A DNA stretch of 64,000 bases from an uncultured Sulfitobacter sp. (GCF_947497275.1 NZ_CANMFS010000001.1:434001-498000), one strand, 5' to 3'. Shown: positions 30,542-38,964, counted from the first letter of the stretch. Numbers and translations are program-made. The notes: generated from the letters alone by a model not told the origin.

Positions 30542-31810
30542 ATGACGGATAAAACGTCACGTCGGAATTTTCTGGCAAGCAGCTTTGCCGCCGGAGCCGC
30601 TGTTACCGTCGCCAGAGGCGCGCAGGCGGCCACCCCGGATCCATTGATCACCCAAGTCCAGCCTTGGGCGCAGGGGTTTGGAGAGGGTGTGGACGCGACC
30701 CCGTACGGCTTGCCGATCCGGTTCGAGGATGACGTGATCCGCCGCAATGTGGAATGGCTTACGGCAGACACGATAAGCTCGGTCAACTTTACGCCGATCC
30801 ACGCCCTTGACGGTACGATCACGCCGCAGGGCTGCGCGTTCGAGCGGCACCATTCCGGTGCGATCGAACTCAAGAAGGAAGATTACCGTTTGATGATCAA
30901 CGGGCTGGTGGACACGCCGCTGGTCTTCACCTACGCCGATCTCGAACGCTTTCCGCGCGAAAACCATGTCTATTTCTGCGAATGTGCCGCCAATACCGGT
31001 ATGGAGTGGGCAGGCGCGCAGCTGAACGGTGCGCAGTTCACCCACGGCATGATCCACAACATGGAATATACCGGCGTGCCGCTGCGCACGCTGCTCGAAG
31101 AGGCCGGGCTGAATACCGCCGGTGATCTCAAGGATAAATGGATCTTCGTCGAAGGGGCGGATGCGTCCTCGAACGGGCGCTCGATCCCGATGGAAAAGGC
31201 GCTCGACGATTGTCTGATTGCGTTCAAGGCGAACGGCGAGGCGCTGCGCAAGGAGCACGGATACCCCGTACGACTGGTGGTGCCGGGCTGGGAAGGCAAC
31301 ATGTGGATCAAGTGGATCCGACGGATCGAAGTAACCGACACGCCCGTCGAAAGCCGCGAAGAAACCAGCAAATACACCGACACGATGGAAGACGGCAGCA
31401 GCCGAAAGTGGACATGGGCGATGGACGCGAAATCCGTCGTCACCAGCCCCAGTCCGCAAGCACCGATCACCCATGGCTCCGGCCCGCTGGTGATCTCTGG
31501 GCTTGCCTGGTCGGGGCGCGGGGCGATCACCCGTGTGGAGGTGTCCAAGGACGGCGGCATGACGTGGGAAACCGCGCGCCTTGCCAAGCCGGGAGAAAAG
31601 ATGGCGCTCACGCGGTTCTACCTCGATACCGACTGGGACGGTTCGGAAATGATGCTGCAATCGCGTGCCATGGACGACACCGGTTATATCCAACCAACCA
31701 AGGCGCAACTGCGCGAGGTGCGCGGGCTGAACTCGATCTATCACAACAACTGCATCCAAACCTGGCTGGTGCGCTCCAACGGGGAGGCTGAAAATGTCGA
31801 AGTATCTTAA
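30542..31810 (+). CDS. soxC: SoxC, sulfane dehydrogenase molybdenum subunit
   Basis: 422 aa, sulfite-oxidase family. It has a twin-arginine signal (SRRNFLASSF, cleaved near AQAA). The molybdopterin-binding domain includes the Mo-ligating Cys, Cys148 by analogy (YFCECAANTGMEW), and the C-terminal Mo-co dimerisation domain follows from about residue 290. With SoxD it oxidises the sulfane sulfur on SoxY in a six-electron step. AAAGGAG precedes the start. soxD begins 17 bp before its end. Confidence 0.97.
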   Translation: MTDKTSRRNFLASSFAAGAAVTVARGAQAATPDPLITQVQPWAQGFGEGVDATPYGLPIRFEDDVIRRNVEWLTADTISSVNFTPIHALDGTITPQGCAFERHHSGAIELKKEDYRLMINGLVDTPLVFTYADLERFPRENHVYFCECAANTGMEWAGAQLNGAQFTHGMIHNMEYTGVPLRTLLEEAGLNTAGDLKDKWIFVEGADASSNGRSIPMEKALDDCLIAFKANGEALRKEHGYPVRLVVPGWEGNMWIKWIRRIEVTDTPVESREETSKYTDTMEDGSSRKWTWAMDAKSVVTSPSPQAPITHGSGPLVISGLAWSGRGAITRVEVSKDGGMTWETARLAKPGEKMALTRFYLDTDWDGSEMMLQSRAMDDTGYIQPTKAQLREVRGLNSIYHNNCIQTWLVRSNGEAENVEVS

Positions 31811-32858
31811 ATCAACTGCCATGCTTGCGGCGCTGGCGCTTGCTGCCGCACCGGCAGCGGCAGAAAAGCTTGGCCTTGGCCGCACGGCGCTGCCCGAGGA
31901 GATCGCCGCCTGGAACCTGGACGTCCACCCTGATGGATCCGGTCTGCCGGTCGGCTCCGGCGATGCCATCGACGGCGAAGAGATTTTTGCCCAGCAATGC
32001 GCTGTGTGTCACGGTGATTTCGCCGAAGGCATCGGCAACTGGCCCAAGCTCGCGGGTGGCAAGGACACGCTTGATCGCGAGGACCCGCTCAAGACAGTCG
32101 GCTCCTACTGGCCCTATCTGTCGACCGCGTTTGACTACATCCGCCGCTCTATGCCCTACGGCAACGCTGGCACGCTGACGGACGACGAGGTTTATGCCAT
32201 CGTCGCCTACATCCTCTATTCCAACGATCTGGTCGAGGACGATTTCGTGCTGTCGAACGAGAGCTTTCTGGAAGTCGAGATGCCCAATGCCGACGGATTT
32301 TTCGTCGATGACCGGGCCGAGACGGAGTACAGCCAGTGGTCCTCCGGCGAGCCGTGCATGGAAAACTGCAAGGACGAAGAGGTCGAGGTGACGATGCGCG
32401 CCATGGTGCTGGACGTCACGCCGCAAGAAGAGACGGACGACATCGTGCCTGCGACCGAAGCCAAGGCCGAGGCGGTCGAGGAGGTGGCTGAAGAGGAAGA
32501 GGCCGTTAGAGAAGAGGTCGTCGAGGCCGAATTCGACGCCGCGCTGGCTGCGGATGGCGAGAAGGTATTTCGCAAGTGCAAGGCCTGCCATCAGGTTGGC
32601 GATGGCGCGAAAAACCGGGTCGGCCCCATGCTGAACGGCATCATCGGTCATCCGGCGGGAGCCGTTGACGGGTTCAAGTATTCCAACGCGCTACAGGATG
32701 CGGCCGACGGCGGGCTTGTCTGGTCCGAAGAAGAGCTGGCCGCCTTTCTTGCCAAGCCCAAAGACTATCTCAATGGGACGAAGATGTCGTTTGCGGGCCT
32801 GAGGAAGGAAGAGGATCAGGCCGCCGTGATCGAATATCTGAAGTCCTTTGAGCAGTAG
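31794..32858 (+). CDS. soxD: SoxD, diheme cytochrome c subunit of sulfane dehydrogenase
   Basis: 354 aa, signal peptide (cut near residue 23) and two cytochrome c domains: CAVCH at 69-73 and CKACH at 262-266. They are joined by a very acidic linker at about 211-248 with repeated Glu-Val/Ala. It takes electrons from SoxC. The start overlaps soxC by 17 bp, so the pair is coupled. Both heme domains appear intact, unlike the following soxE-soxF frame. Confidence 0.96.
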   Translation: MSKYLKSTAMLAALALAAAPAAAEKLGLGRTALPEEIAAWNLDVHPDGSGLPVGSGDAIDGEEIFAQQCAVCHGDFAEGIGNWPKLAGGKDTLDREDPLKTVGSYWPYLSTAFDYIRRSMPYGNAGTLTDDEVYAIVAYILYSNDLVEDDFVLSNESFLEVEMPNADGFFVDDRAETEYSQWSSGEPCMENCKDEEVEVTMRAMVLDVTPQEETDDIVPATEAKAEAVEEVAEEEEAVREEVVEAEFDAALAADGEKVFRKCKACHQVGDGAKNRVGPMLNGIIGHPAGAVDGFKYSNALQDAADGGLVWSEEELAAFLAKPKDYLNGTKMSFAGLRKEEDQAAVIEYLKSFEQ

Positions 32859-32861
32859 GCG

Positions 32862-34313
32862 TTGCGCGGTTTTCTGACCGCCCATGTCCTCGCTGCCATT
32901 CTGGCGGCGGGGCCTTCCTTTGCCAGCGAATTGGGGAATGCCGATCAGGGGGCGCCGGTATTCCGCCAGTGCTCCGCATGTCACCAGAACGGGGAAGGTG
33001 CGGAAAACCGCGTCGGCCCGCATCTGAATGGCATTTTCGGCCGCGATGCGGGAAGCGTCGATGACTTCGGGTATTCTGCCAGTATGGCGCGCGTTGCCTC
33101 CGACGGTCTGATCTGGATGCAAGCGACGCTTGACGCCTACATTGAGAACCCCAAGGCCTTGGTATCGAAAACGAGAATGAACTTCTCCGGTGTCAAGGAT
33201 ACGCAGGAACGCGCAGATCTGCTTGCCTACCTGCGCAGCTTTTCAAGCCAAATCAATGTAACCCTCGTCGAGCCGTCCCGCATGTATTCCACTTGCTTCT
33301 TTTCGAACCTCTATCTGGGCGGGGTCAAGGAAATCGACGATCTGGGTCACAGCTATGGCGCTATTGCAGCGGAGGGGATCAACGTCATTCACGACCGGGC
33401 AGTTGATGTCGACAGCGCGGCGAAAACAGTCTCGCGCGCCAGCAGCAGCACGCTGCCGTATGACAAGCTGGTCCTTGCGTCCCGCATTGATTTTGTCGAT
33501 CGTGCTGTCGAAGGCTGGGACATCAGCGCGCAAAACGCCATGCCGCATGCCTACAAGGGCGGCTCGCAGACAGAACTGTTGAAGTCGCAACTGGTCAACA
33601 TGCGCGAGGGCGGCACATTCGCCATGGTCACGCCGCCAAACCCTTACCGGTGTCCTCCCGGTCCCTACGAGCGGGTGTCGATGGTTGCCCATTACCTCAA
33701 GGCGAACAACCCGACGGCCAAGATCGTCGTTGCCGACCCGAAGGATACATTCTCCAAGCAAGGCCTGTTTCAGGAAGGCTGGCTGAGGCATCATCCGGGC
33801 ATGATCGACTGGATTAAATCGGATTTCGGCGGTGGTAGCGTATCGGTCGACCCTGTCGGCATGACGATCACGATCGACGGGGAAGAGACGGCCATGGATG
33901 TGTGCAACGTGATCCCCGCGATGATGGCGGGGCATATCACCGAAGTGGCGGGTGTGACGGATGGCAATTGGGGCCCCGTCAATGCTGCCGATGTGTCAAG
34001 CAAGGCGAATACGGATATCCCTGTTCTGGGCGATTCCGCAGATCTAGCCGATATGTCGAAATCGGGTTATGCCGCCAAATCTCAGGCAAAGGTCTGCGCC
34101 AACGCCGTGCGCGGTGCACTGACAGGCTTAAAGGTTTTTCCGGCGAAGTTCTCCATTACCTGCTGGTCCCTGATCGAGGCCACCGCCGAAAAAATTTCGA
34201 AAGTCGATGGATTTATCTCGCAGACCGGTGAAAGTACAGAGATGCGCCGGGCGACCTATGAGGAATCCGAAGGCTGGTACAAGGGGATCACCAGCGACAT
34301 GTTCGGCGCTTGA
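32862..34313 (+). CDS. SoxE-SoxF fused frame: cytochrome c joined to a flavoprotein lacking its FAD Rossmann start
   Basis: A single 483-aa frame. Residues 1-128 are a signal peptide and a class I cytochrome c (CSACH at 37-41, Met106 in TRMNFSG), as in SoxE. From residue 131 (INVTLVEPSRMYSTCFFSNLYLGG) the sequence is a SoxF/FCSD flavoprotein whose first ~30-50 residues, with the GxGxxG dinucleotide loop and its own signal, are missing. The covalent-FAD Cys145 and both redox cysteines (Cys264 in YRCPPGPYER, Cys434 in TCWSL) remain, but a stretch after CWSLI seems shortened. TTG start, 4 bp after soxD. A deletion between soxE and soxF best explains it; function is doubtful. Confidence 0.8.
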   Translation: MRGFLTAHVLAAILAAGPSFASELGNADQGAPVFRQCSACHQNGEGAENRVGPHLNGIFGRDAGSVDDFGYSASMARVASDGLIWMQATLDAYIENPKALVSKTRMNFSGVKDTQERADLLAYLRSFSSQINVTLVEPSRMYSTCFFSNLYLGGVKEIDDLGHSYGAIAAEGINVIHDRAVDVDSAAKTVSRASSSTLPYDKLVLASRIDFVDRAVEGWDISAQNAMPHAYKGGSQTELLKSQLVNMREGGTFAMVTPPNPYRCPPGPYERVSMVAHYLKANNPTAKIVVADPKDTFSKQGLFQEGWLRHHPGMIDWIKSDFGGGSVSVDPVGMTITIDGEETAMDVCNVIPAMMAGHITEVAGVTDGNWGPVNAADVSSKANTDIPVLGDSADLADMSKSGYAAKSQAKVCANAVRGALTGLKVFPAKFSITCWSLIEATAEKISKVDGFISQTGESTEMRRATYEESEGWYKGITSDMFGA

Positions 34314-34379
34314 TCGGACGACGAACCGGGTGCGCGCATCCTGCGCGCGGCCGCATACATCCAGGAAAGGAACGAGACC

Positions 34380-34817
34380 ATGAAAAAGTTTGTGCTAGGC
34401 GGAATATTCGGACTGCTGTGCGCCGGGGCGGCGATGGCGCAGGATGCGCCGGTCGTCTATCCGTTCGAGGGCAGCTTTGACGACGCTACCTTCAGCGTCG
34501 AAAGCGCGATTGTCGGCAAGGGGCTGGTGATCGATTACGTCAGCCACGTCGGCGAGATGCTCGCCCGGACCGGCGCGGATGTCGGCAGTGACGTCAAGCT
34601 ATTCGAGGGGGCGGACGTGTTCCTATTCTGCTCTGCAGTGGTGTCGCGCAAAGTGATCGAAGAGGATCCGATGAACATCGCGCATTGCCCTTACGGCGTC
34701 TTTGTGGCGGAGCGGGATGGTGACGTGATGGTAGGATATCGGACCTATCCCGATGGCGCGATGCAGGAGGTGCAAGCACTTCTGGACGAAATCGCCCGCG
34801 AAGCCGTGGGCCAGTAA
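34380..34817 (+). CDS. DUF302 family periplasmic protein
   Basis: 145 aa with a signal peptide (MKKFVLGGIFGLLCAGAAMA). The DUF302 core includes FDDATFSVESAIVGKGLVIDYVSHVGEML and a Cys-containing strand (VFLFCSAVVSR, NIAHCPYGVFV). The function of the family is not known; it is frequently located near sulfur-oxidation and redox genes. AGGAAAGG lies upstream. It is the last plus-strand gene of this block before a convergent hydrolase gene. Confidence 0.85.
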   Translation: MKKFVLGGIFGLLCAGAAMAQDAPVVYPFEGSFDDATFSVESAIVGKGLVIDYVSHVGEMLARTGADVGSDVKLFEGADVFLFCSAVVSRKVIEEDPMNIAHCPYGVFVAERDGDVMVGYRTYPDGAMQEVQALLDEIAREAVGQ

Positions 34818-34822
34818 GACGG

Positions 34823-34860
34823 CATCTCCCCCCGCAGTGCGCAGCGCGCGAGGGGAGATG
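34823..34860. terminator. Bidirectional terminator
   Basis: CATCTCCCC (34823-34831) pairs perfectly with GGGGAGATG (34852-34860) between the convergent DUF302 and SoxH-like genes. Confidence 0.75.
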
Positions 34861-34864
34861 TGGA

Positions 34865-35812
34865 TCATTCGAATTCCATCTGTTCATAGACGCGCCCGGC
34901 GTTTTTCGTTGCCAGTTCCTCGAACGTGTCTAGGTGGGTGTAGGGCGACTGATCGACATAATAGGCATCGGCCAGATCGCCGCCCGCATCCAGATGCGCA
35001 CCGATTTTCTCCCGCAGATAGACGAGGTAGTCGCGGGTATAGCGGCGCACCTGATCCATGTTGGTCGGATGGCCGTGACCGGGAATCACGTAGGTGGCGC
35101 CAATCGGTTCAAACGCGGTTTCCCATGTCTCGATCCAGTCAGCGGTCATTGTATCTCCGAAAATCGGCAACATTCGCTCGTGAAACGCCATGTCACCCGA
35201 AATGACAAGGCTCTGCTCTGGCAGCCAGACGACGATATCCCCGGGGCTGTGCGCAGGCCCGAGATAGCGCGCCTCGATCCGCATGTCGCCCATCTCGACG
35301 ATGTACTCGTCGTCGAACGTCTCGGTCGGGCCAACCAGCCGGGTATCGTCCGCGCGCTCTTTCAGGCGCTCCTGTGCCGCGCGCAGCGATCCGGCGCCAT
35401 CCTCCTCGAACGCTTCTGCGGCGTCCGCGTGGGCAACGATCGGTACACCCTGATCCGCCCAGTAGGAATTGCCCAGCATCGCATGGCCCTGTCCGTTTTC
35501 GTCGAAGACCAGCTTGACCGGCTGGTCGGTCACTGTGCGAATCTCGGCGTGCAACGCCTGCGCTAGCTGATAAGACCCGCCGCCGTTCATGACGACCACG
35601 CCATCGCCGGTCACGATGAAGCTGAGGTTGTTGTTGTGGCCTGCGTTCTCATAGGTCGGCGGGGCGGTTGCACCGATGGCCGCATATACGTGCGGAATCA
35701 CCTCGACCGGCTTGGAATAAAGCACGGAGGCGGGATACTGGTCGGCGATGTCCTCGCTTGCCCAGAGAGGTGCGGCGGCGGCGAGGGCCGCGATCAACGA
35801 CAGCGCCCTCAT
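34865..35812 (-). CDS. SoxH-like exported metallo-beta-lactamase-fold protein
   Basis: 315 aa with a signal peptide (MRALSLIAALAAAAPLWA). Metallo-beta-lactamase fold, but the first metal motif, normally HxHxDH, reads DENGQGHAMLGN, so at least two of the expected histidines are absent. Later ligands are kept (GPAHSPGD, ISGDMAF, IPGHGHPT). Similar proteins (SoxH and 'quinoprotein relay' hydrolases) lie at the end of sox clusters; their role is not established. It overlaps the preceding hydrolase gene by 4 bp. Confidence 0.75.
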   Translation of the reverse strand: MRALSLIAALAAAAPLWASEDIADQYPASVLYSKPVEVIPHVYAAIGATAPPTYENAGHNNNLSFIVTGDGVVVMNGGGSYQLAQALHAEIRTVTDQPVKLVFDENGQGHAMLGNSYWADQGVPIVAHADAAEAFEEDGAGSLRAAQERLKERADDTRLVGPTETFDDEYIVEMGDMRIEARYLGPAHSPGDIVVWLPEQSLVISGDMAFHERMLPIFGDTMTADWIETWETAFEPIGATYVIPGHGHPTNMDQVRRYTRDYLVYLREKIGAHLDAGGDLADAYYVDQSPYTHLDTFEELATKNAGRVYEQMEFE

Positions 35813-36729
35813 GATGCGGCCACAAAGACGTAACCGTCGCCGGATTGGTCGACATATCCGGTCCCGTCACCCAGGAGGTGAAAGCCGATGATCCGGGTCT
35901 TGTCGTGCGCAAGCTGGTCCATCAGCGATACCCGCGTCTGGGCCGCGTGGTCCTGATCCTGATCCGATCCGGAATTCCATTCCGGGCGGGCAAAGGCAAC
36001 ATGGTGGTTGCCGATGCAATCGCCGAGGATCATCGCGCTTTGCGACCCGCCGCGCACTTCCATCGACATGTGGCCGGGCGTGTGCCCGTAGGTTGCGCGC
36101 GCGGCGACGCCGGGCAGGATCTCTTCGCCGTCCGAGAAAAACGTCATCTGATCCGCGATCATCTCAAGCCGCCTTTGCGCGCCAACGGCAAATGCGGTGC
36201 GCGAGGCGTCGATGCTGTCGACCGTATCAGGATCGGTCCAATAGTTCCATTCGTCCTGTCCCATCATGTAGCGGGCGTTGGTGAACAGCGGATCGCCGAA
36301 ATCATCCAGCACCCCCCACAGATGGTCGGGATGCCCGTGTGTAAAGACGATATCGGTTATGTCGTCGGCCGTGACGCCCAGCGTGTCCAACGATTCCATG
36401 AGGACGCCGGCATTCGGCGCGAAATCCGATCCGGAGCCGACATCGAACAGGACCGTGCGATCGCCCTGGCGCATCAGCGTCACGTTGCAGGGCGGTTCAA
36501 GGGTGTCGCCGGTGATGCCGTACTTTTGCAGGATCGGGGCCAGTGCCTCTTGTGGCATCGGATCGAAGATAAAGCCCGGCGGCAAGGTGAGTGATCCGTC
36601 GCTGACGATGTCAAGACGGATTTCGCCCAGATTTATCCGGGCGTGGGCCCGGCGGGGAGCAAGCCCCAGCGCGGTCGATGCCCCGATGCCCGCTGTTGCG
36701 GCCATGAAGGCGCGGCGTGAAAGTGTCAT
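35809..36729 (-). CDS. Tat-exported metallo-beta-lactamase-fold hydrolase
   Basis: 306 aa from MTLSRRAFMAATAG, a twin-arginine signal. The metal motif is complete: FTHGHPDHLWG, then YGHTPGHMS, ILGDCI and a C-terminal GFH. The substrate is unknown; proteins of this type often accompany sox clusters. GGGAGG precedes the start. A perfect ATTC-N8-GAAT site lies 18-33 bp upstream of the start codon, suggesting sulfur-responsive control. It is divergent from the Crp/Fnr gene and heads a two-gene run. Confidence 0.85.
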   Translation of the reverse strand: MTLSRRAFMAATAGIGASTALGLAPRRAHARINLGEIRLDIVSDGSLTLPPGFIFDPMPQEALAPILQKYGITGDTLEPPCNVTLMRQGDRTVLFDVGSGSDFAPNAGVLMESLDTLGVTADDITDIVFTHGHPDHLWGVLDDFGDPLFTNARYMMGQDEWNYWTDPDTVDSIDASRTAFAVGAQRRLEMIADQMTFFSDGEEILPGVAARATYGHTPGHMSMEVRGGSQSAMILGDCIGNHHVAFARPEWNSGSDQDQDHAAQTRVSLMDQLAHDKTRIIGFHLLGDGTGYVDQSGDGYVFVAAS

Positions 36730-36746
36730 CTGGTTCCTCCCGAAAA

Positions 36747-36762
36747 ATTCCTTTATTGGAAT
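36747..36762. promoter_or_regulatory. Candidate SoxR/SqrR operator, divergent hydrolase/Crp promoter
   Basis: ATTC-CTTTATTG-GAAT fits ATTC-N8-GAAT exactly, with 5-bp perfect arms ATTCC/GGAAT. It lies in the A/T-rich start of the 160-bp gap between the Tat-hydrolase (start 36729) and the Crp/Fnr regulator (start 36890). Confidence 0.65.
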
Positions 36763-36889
36763 ATGAAGGAATGTATTGCTGTCGGCAAGAAGACAGTGTG
36801 GTGCGTGGCGATCTTCGCCGTGCGATTTGGGAAAGGGCGAGCGATCCGATGACAGCGAACTCCCATGCGCATCGCTGCTGGGCGCGGCG

Positions 36890-37570
36890 ATGACCGGCAC
36901 GGTCCCCGCCCCTGATTGGGTCGAGCGGTTCGCCGGCCTTGCCCGCCTCGACGCGCCGACAAGGGCGGTGTTGCGCGCGCGCAGTGCGGTTTTGAAGATG
37001 CCGGAGGGGGCGCTGATCTTCGGGCCTGGCAAATCGCCCGAGAACATGCTGTTTCTGCTCGATGGGACCGTGCGCGTGCAGCAGGTCTCCGAAGGCGGAC
37101 ACGAGATCGTGCTCTATCGTATCCACGCGGGGCAAAGCTGTGTGCTGACCACCGCGTGTTTGCTGGCCTACGAGGACTATGCCGCCGAAGGCATCGCCGA
37201 GACGCCGGTGTCGGCCGCGGCAATTCCAAGGGATGTATTCGACGAACTGGTCGCGCAATCGCAATCATTTCGTGAATTCGTGTTTGCCGCATTTTCCAAG
37301 CGGATCACCGATCTGTTCCGCATGATCGACGAGGTCGCGTTTCAACGGATAGACGTCCGGCTGGCGCACAGCCTTGTCACGCTTACCGGTACGGACGACC
37401 ACATCGCCACCACCCACCAGAAGCTCGCGGCGGAGCTTGGCACCGCGCGCGAGGTCGTCTCGCGCCAGCTACAGGAGTTTCAGCGCCGTGGCTGGGTTCA
37501 GCTGGGGCGGGGCGCCGTAACCCTCAAGGACCGGACGGCGCTGGAAGCGCTTGCGCGGCACCGCGATTGA
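36890..37570 (+). CDS. Crp/Fnr-family transcriptional regulator
   Basis: 226 aa from MTGTVPAPDWVERF; upstream in-frame sequence is non-coding in character. N-terminal cyclic-nucleotide-type beta-barrel (~20-120, including LLDGTVRVQQVSEGGHEIVLYRI), dimerisation helix and C-terminal winged HTH (HQKLAAELGTAREVVSRQLQEFQRRGWV). It has exactly two cysteines, Cys84 and Cys90 (CVLTTAC), at the end of the barrel, and no Fnr-type Fe-S cysteine cluster. It lies between sulfur-metabolism hydrolases, so thiol or persulfide sensing is a reasonable guess, not shown. Confidence 0.88.
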   Translation: MTGTVPAPDWVERFAGLARLDAPTRAVLRARSAVLKMPEGALIFGPGKSPENMLFLLDGTVRVQQVSEGGHEIVLYRIHAGQSCVLTTACLLAYEDYAAEGIAETPVSAAAIPRDVFDELVAQSQSFREFVFAAFSKRITDLFRMIDEVAFQRIDVRLAHSLVTLTGTDDHIATTHQKLAAELGTAREVVSRQLQEFQRRGWVQLGRGAVTLKDRTALEALARHRD

Positions 37571-37585
37571 ACCGGTGTACGCCTT

Positions 37586-37600
37586 GGTGACAAAGTCACC
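37586..37600. promoter_or_regulatory. Palindromic operator candidate before persulfide dioxygenase gene
   Basis: GGTGAC-AAA-GTCACC, a perfect 6-bp inverted repeat with 3-bp spacer (7 of 8 bases match if extended), 115 bp before the persulfide dioxygenase start and directly after the Crp/Fnr gene. It could be the target of that regulator; it is half a turn different from the classical TGTGA-N6-TCACA. Confidence 0.45.
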
Positions 37601-37714
37601 GACACGGACGCCTGGCAATGCCAGGATGATCCACGTCAATGAAAGATACCGGGCCGTGGGGTACGCAAACCCGACCGGACATGCCGGACGATCCGGACAG
37701 CGAGGAGACATGAG

Positions 37715-38596
37715 ATGACCTATCCAGTGCAAATGGACGTAAAGCCCGACGTTTCGGCCCATTTCGACGAGGCGACCAACACGATCAGCTATATCGTGAA
37801 GGACCCCGCGAGCAATCATTGCGCCATCATCGACAGCGTGATGGACATCGACTACGCCGCCGGGCGCATCACCTACGATCATGCCGATGCGCTGATTGCT
37901 GAGGTGGAGCGGCGCAAACTGACCCTCGACTGGATCATCGAGACGCATGTGCATGCCGACCACCTGAGTGCAGCCCCCTACATCCAGCAGAAACTGGGCG
38001 GCAGGATTGGCGTAGGGGACAAGATCCTGGTGGTTCAGGATACCTTCGGTAAAGTGTTCAACGAAGGGACCGAGTTCCAGCGCGACGGCTCGCAATTCGA
38101 CGCGCTGTTCAAGGATGGCGATACCTACATGGTGGGCGGAATGCAGGGATTTGCGATATATACGCCCGGACATACGCCTGCCTGCATGGTTCATGTGATG
38201 GGCAACGCCGCCTTCGCCGGCGATACGTTGTTTATGCCCGATGGCGGGTCGGCGCGTGCCGATTTCCCCGGCGGTGACGCGGGGGAGCTTTACGACAGCA
38301 TCCAAAAGGTTCTGAGCCTGCCCGACGACATGCGGCTGTTCATGTGCCACGATTACGGGCCGAACGGGCGCGCGATCGAATGGGAAACGACCGTGGCCGA
38401 GCAGAAGGCGGACAACATCCATGTCGGCGGCGGTAAGACCCGCGAGGATTTCATCAAGTTCCGCACCGAACGCGATGCGCAGCTGGACATGCCACGCCTG
38501 ATCATCCCGTCCTTGCAGGTCAACATGCGTGCGGGCGAGATACCGCGCGACAAGGACGGTAATGCAATGCTCAAAGTGCCGGTGAACGCGCTGTGA
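37715..38596 (+). CDS. Persulfide dioxygenase-like metallo-hydrolase (Blh/ETHE1 family)
   Basis: 293 aa, cytoplasmic. Motifs in order: ETHVHADHLSAAPYIQQKLGG, YTPGHTPACMVHV, FAGDTLFMPDGGSARADFPGGDAGELYDSI and MCHDYGPNG. These are characteristic of persulfide dioxygenases that convert glutathione persulfide to sulfite. A GAGGAGA site precedes the ATG. It leads a four-gene run with a TIGR01244 sulfurtransferase, an SQR-like remnant and a SulP transporter, a classical sulfide-detoxification set. Confidence 0.9.
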   Translation: MTYPVQMDVKPDVSAHFDEATNTISYIVKDPASNHCAIIDSVMDIDYAAGRITYDHADALIAEVERRKLTLDWIIETHVHADHLSAAPYIQQKLGGRIGVGDKILVVQDTFGKVFNEGTEFQRDGSQFDALFKDGDTYMVGGMQGFAIYTPGHTPACMVHVMGNAAFAGDTLFMPDGGSARADFPGGDAGELYDSIQKVLSLPDDMRLFMCHDYGPNGRAIEWETTVAEQKADNIHVGGGKTREDFIKFRTERDAQLDMPRLIIPSLQVNMRAGEIPRDKDGNAMLKVPVNAL

Positions 38597-38955
38597 GCGG
38601 GAAAAGGACGGACCTCAAGATCCGGAAACTGAACGGAGAGCTGTCCGTTTGCGGGCAGCTTCATGCCGAAGATGTCGCCGCCGTCAGCGCGCGCGGTTTC
38701 CGCGCGCTCATGTGTCTGCGTCCCGATGGCGAAGGCGAAGACCAGACGCCCTACGCCGACATTGGTGCGGCAGCGACAATAGTCGGTCTGCAATCGGTCT
38801 ATATTCCCGTCGTACCGGGCCAGATGGGGGCAGAGCAGATCGCGGCCTATGATGCCGCGATGGCGCATCTGCCTGGGCCGGTGCTGGCCTACTGCCGCAG
38901 CGGCGCGCGGGCCGAAGCGTTGGCGGACGCAAGTACCGCAGCGAAACGTCGGTAG
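38593..38955 (+). CDS. TIGR01244 (DUF442) sulfurtransferase-like protein
   Basis: 120 aa, GTG start overlapping the persulfide dioxygenase stop by 4 bp. The phosphatase-like DUF442 fold has SVCGQLHAEDVAAVSARGFRALMCLRPDGE and the active loop LAYCRSGARAEAL with the nucleophilic Cys and Arg. In BLH proteins this domain is fused to the dioxygenase, supporting a shared persulfide pathway. The last ~15 residues (LADASTAAKRR) look divergent, so the C-terminus may be altered next to the decayed gene. Confidence 0.85.
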   Translation: MSGKRTDLKIRKLNGELSVCGQLHAEDVAAVSARGFRALMCLRPDGEGEDQTPYADIGAAATIVGLQSVYIPVVPGQMGAEQIAAYDAAMAHLPGPVLAYCRSGARAEALADASTAAKRR

Positions 38956-38964
38956 GAAACCGTT

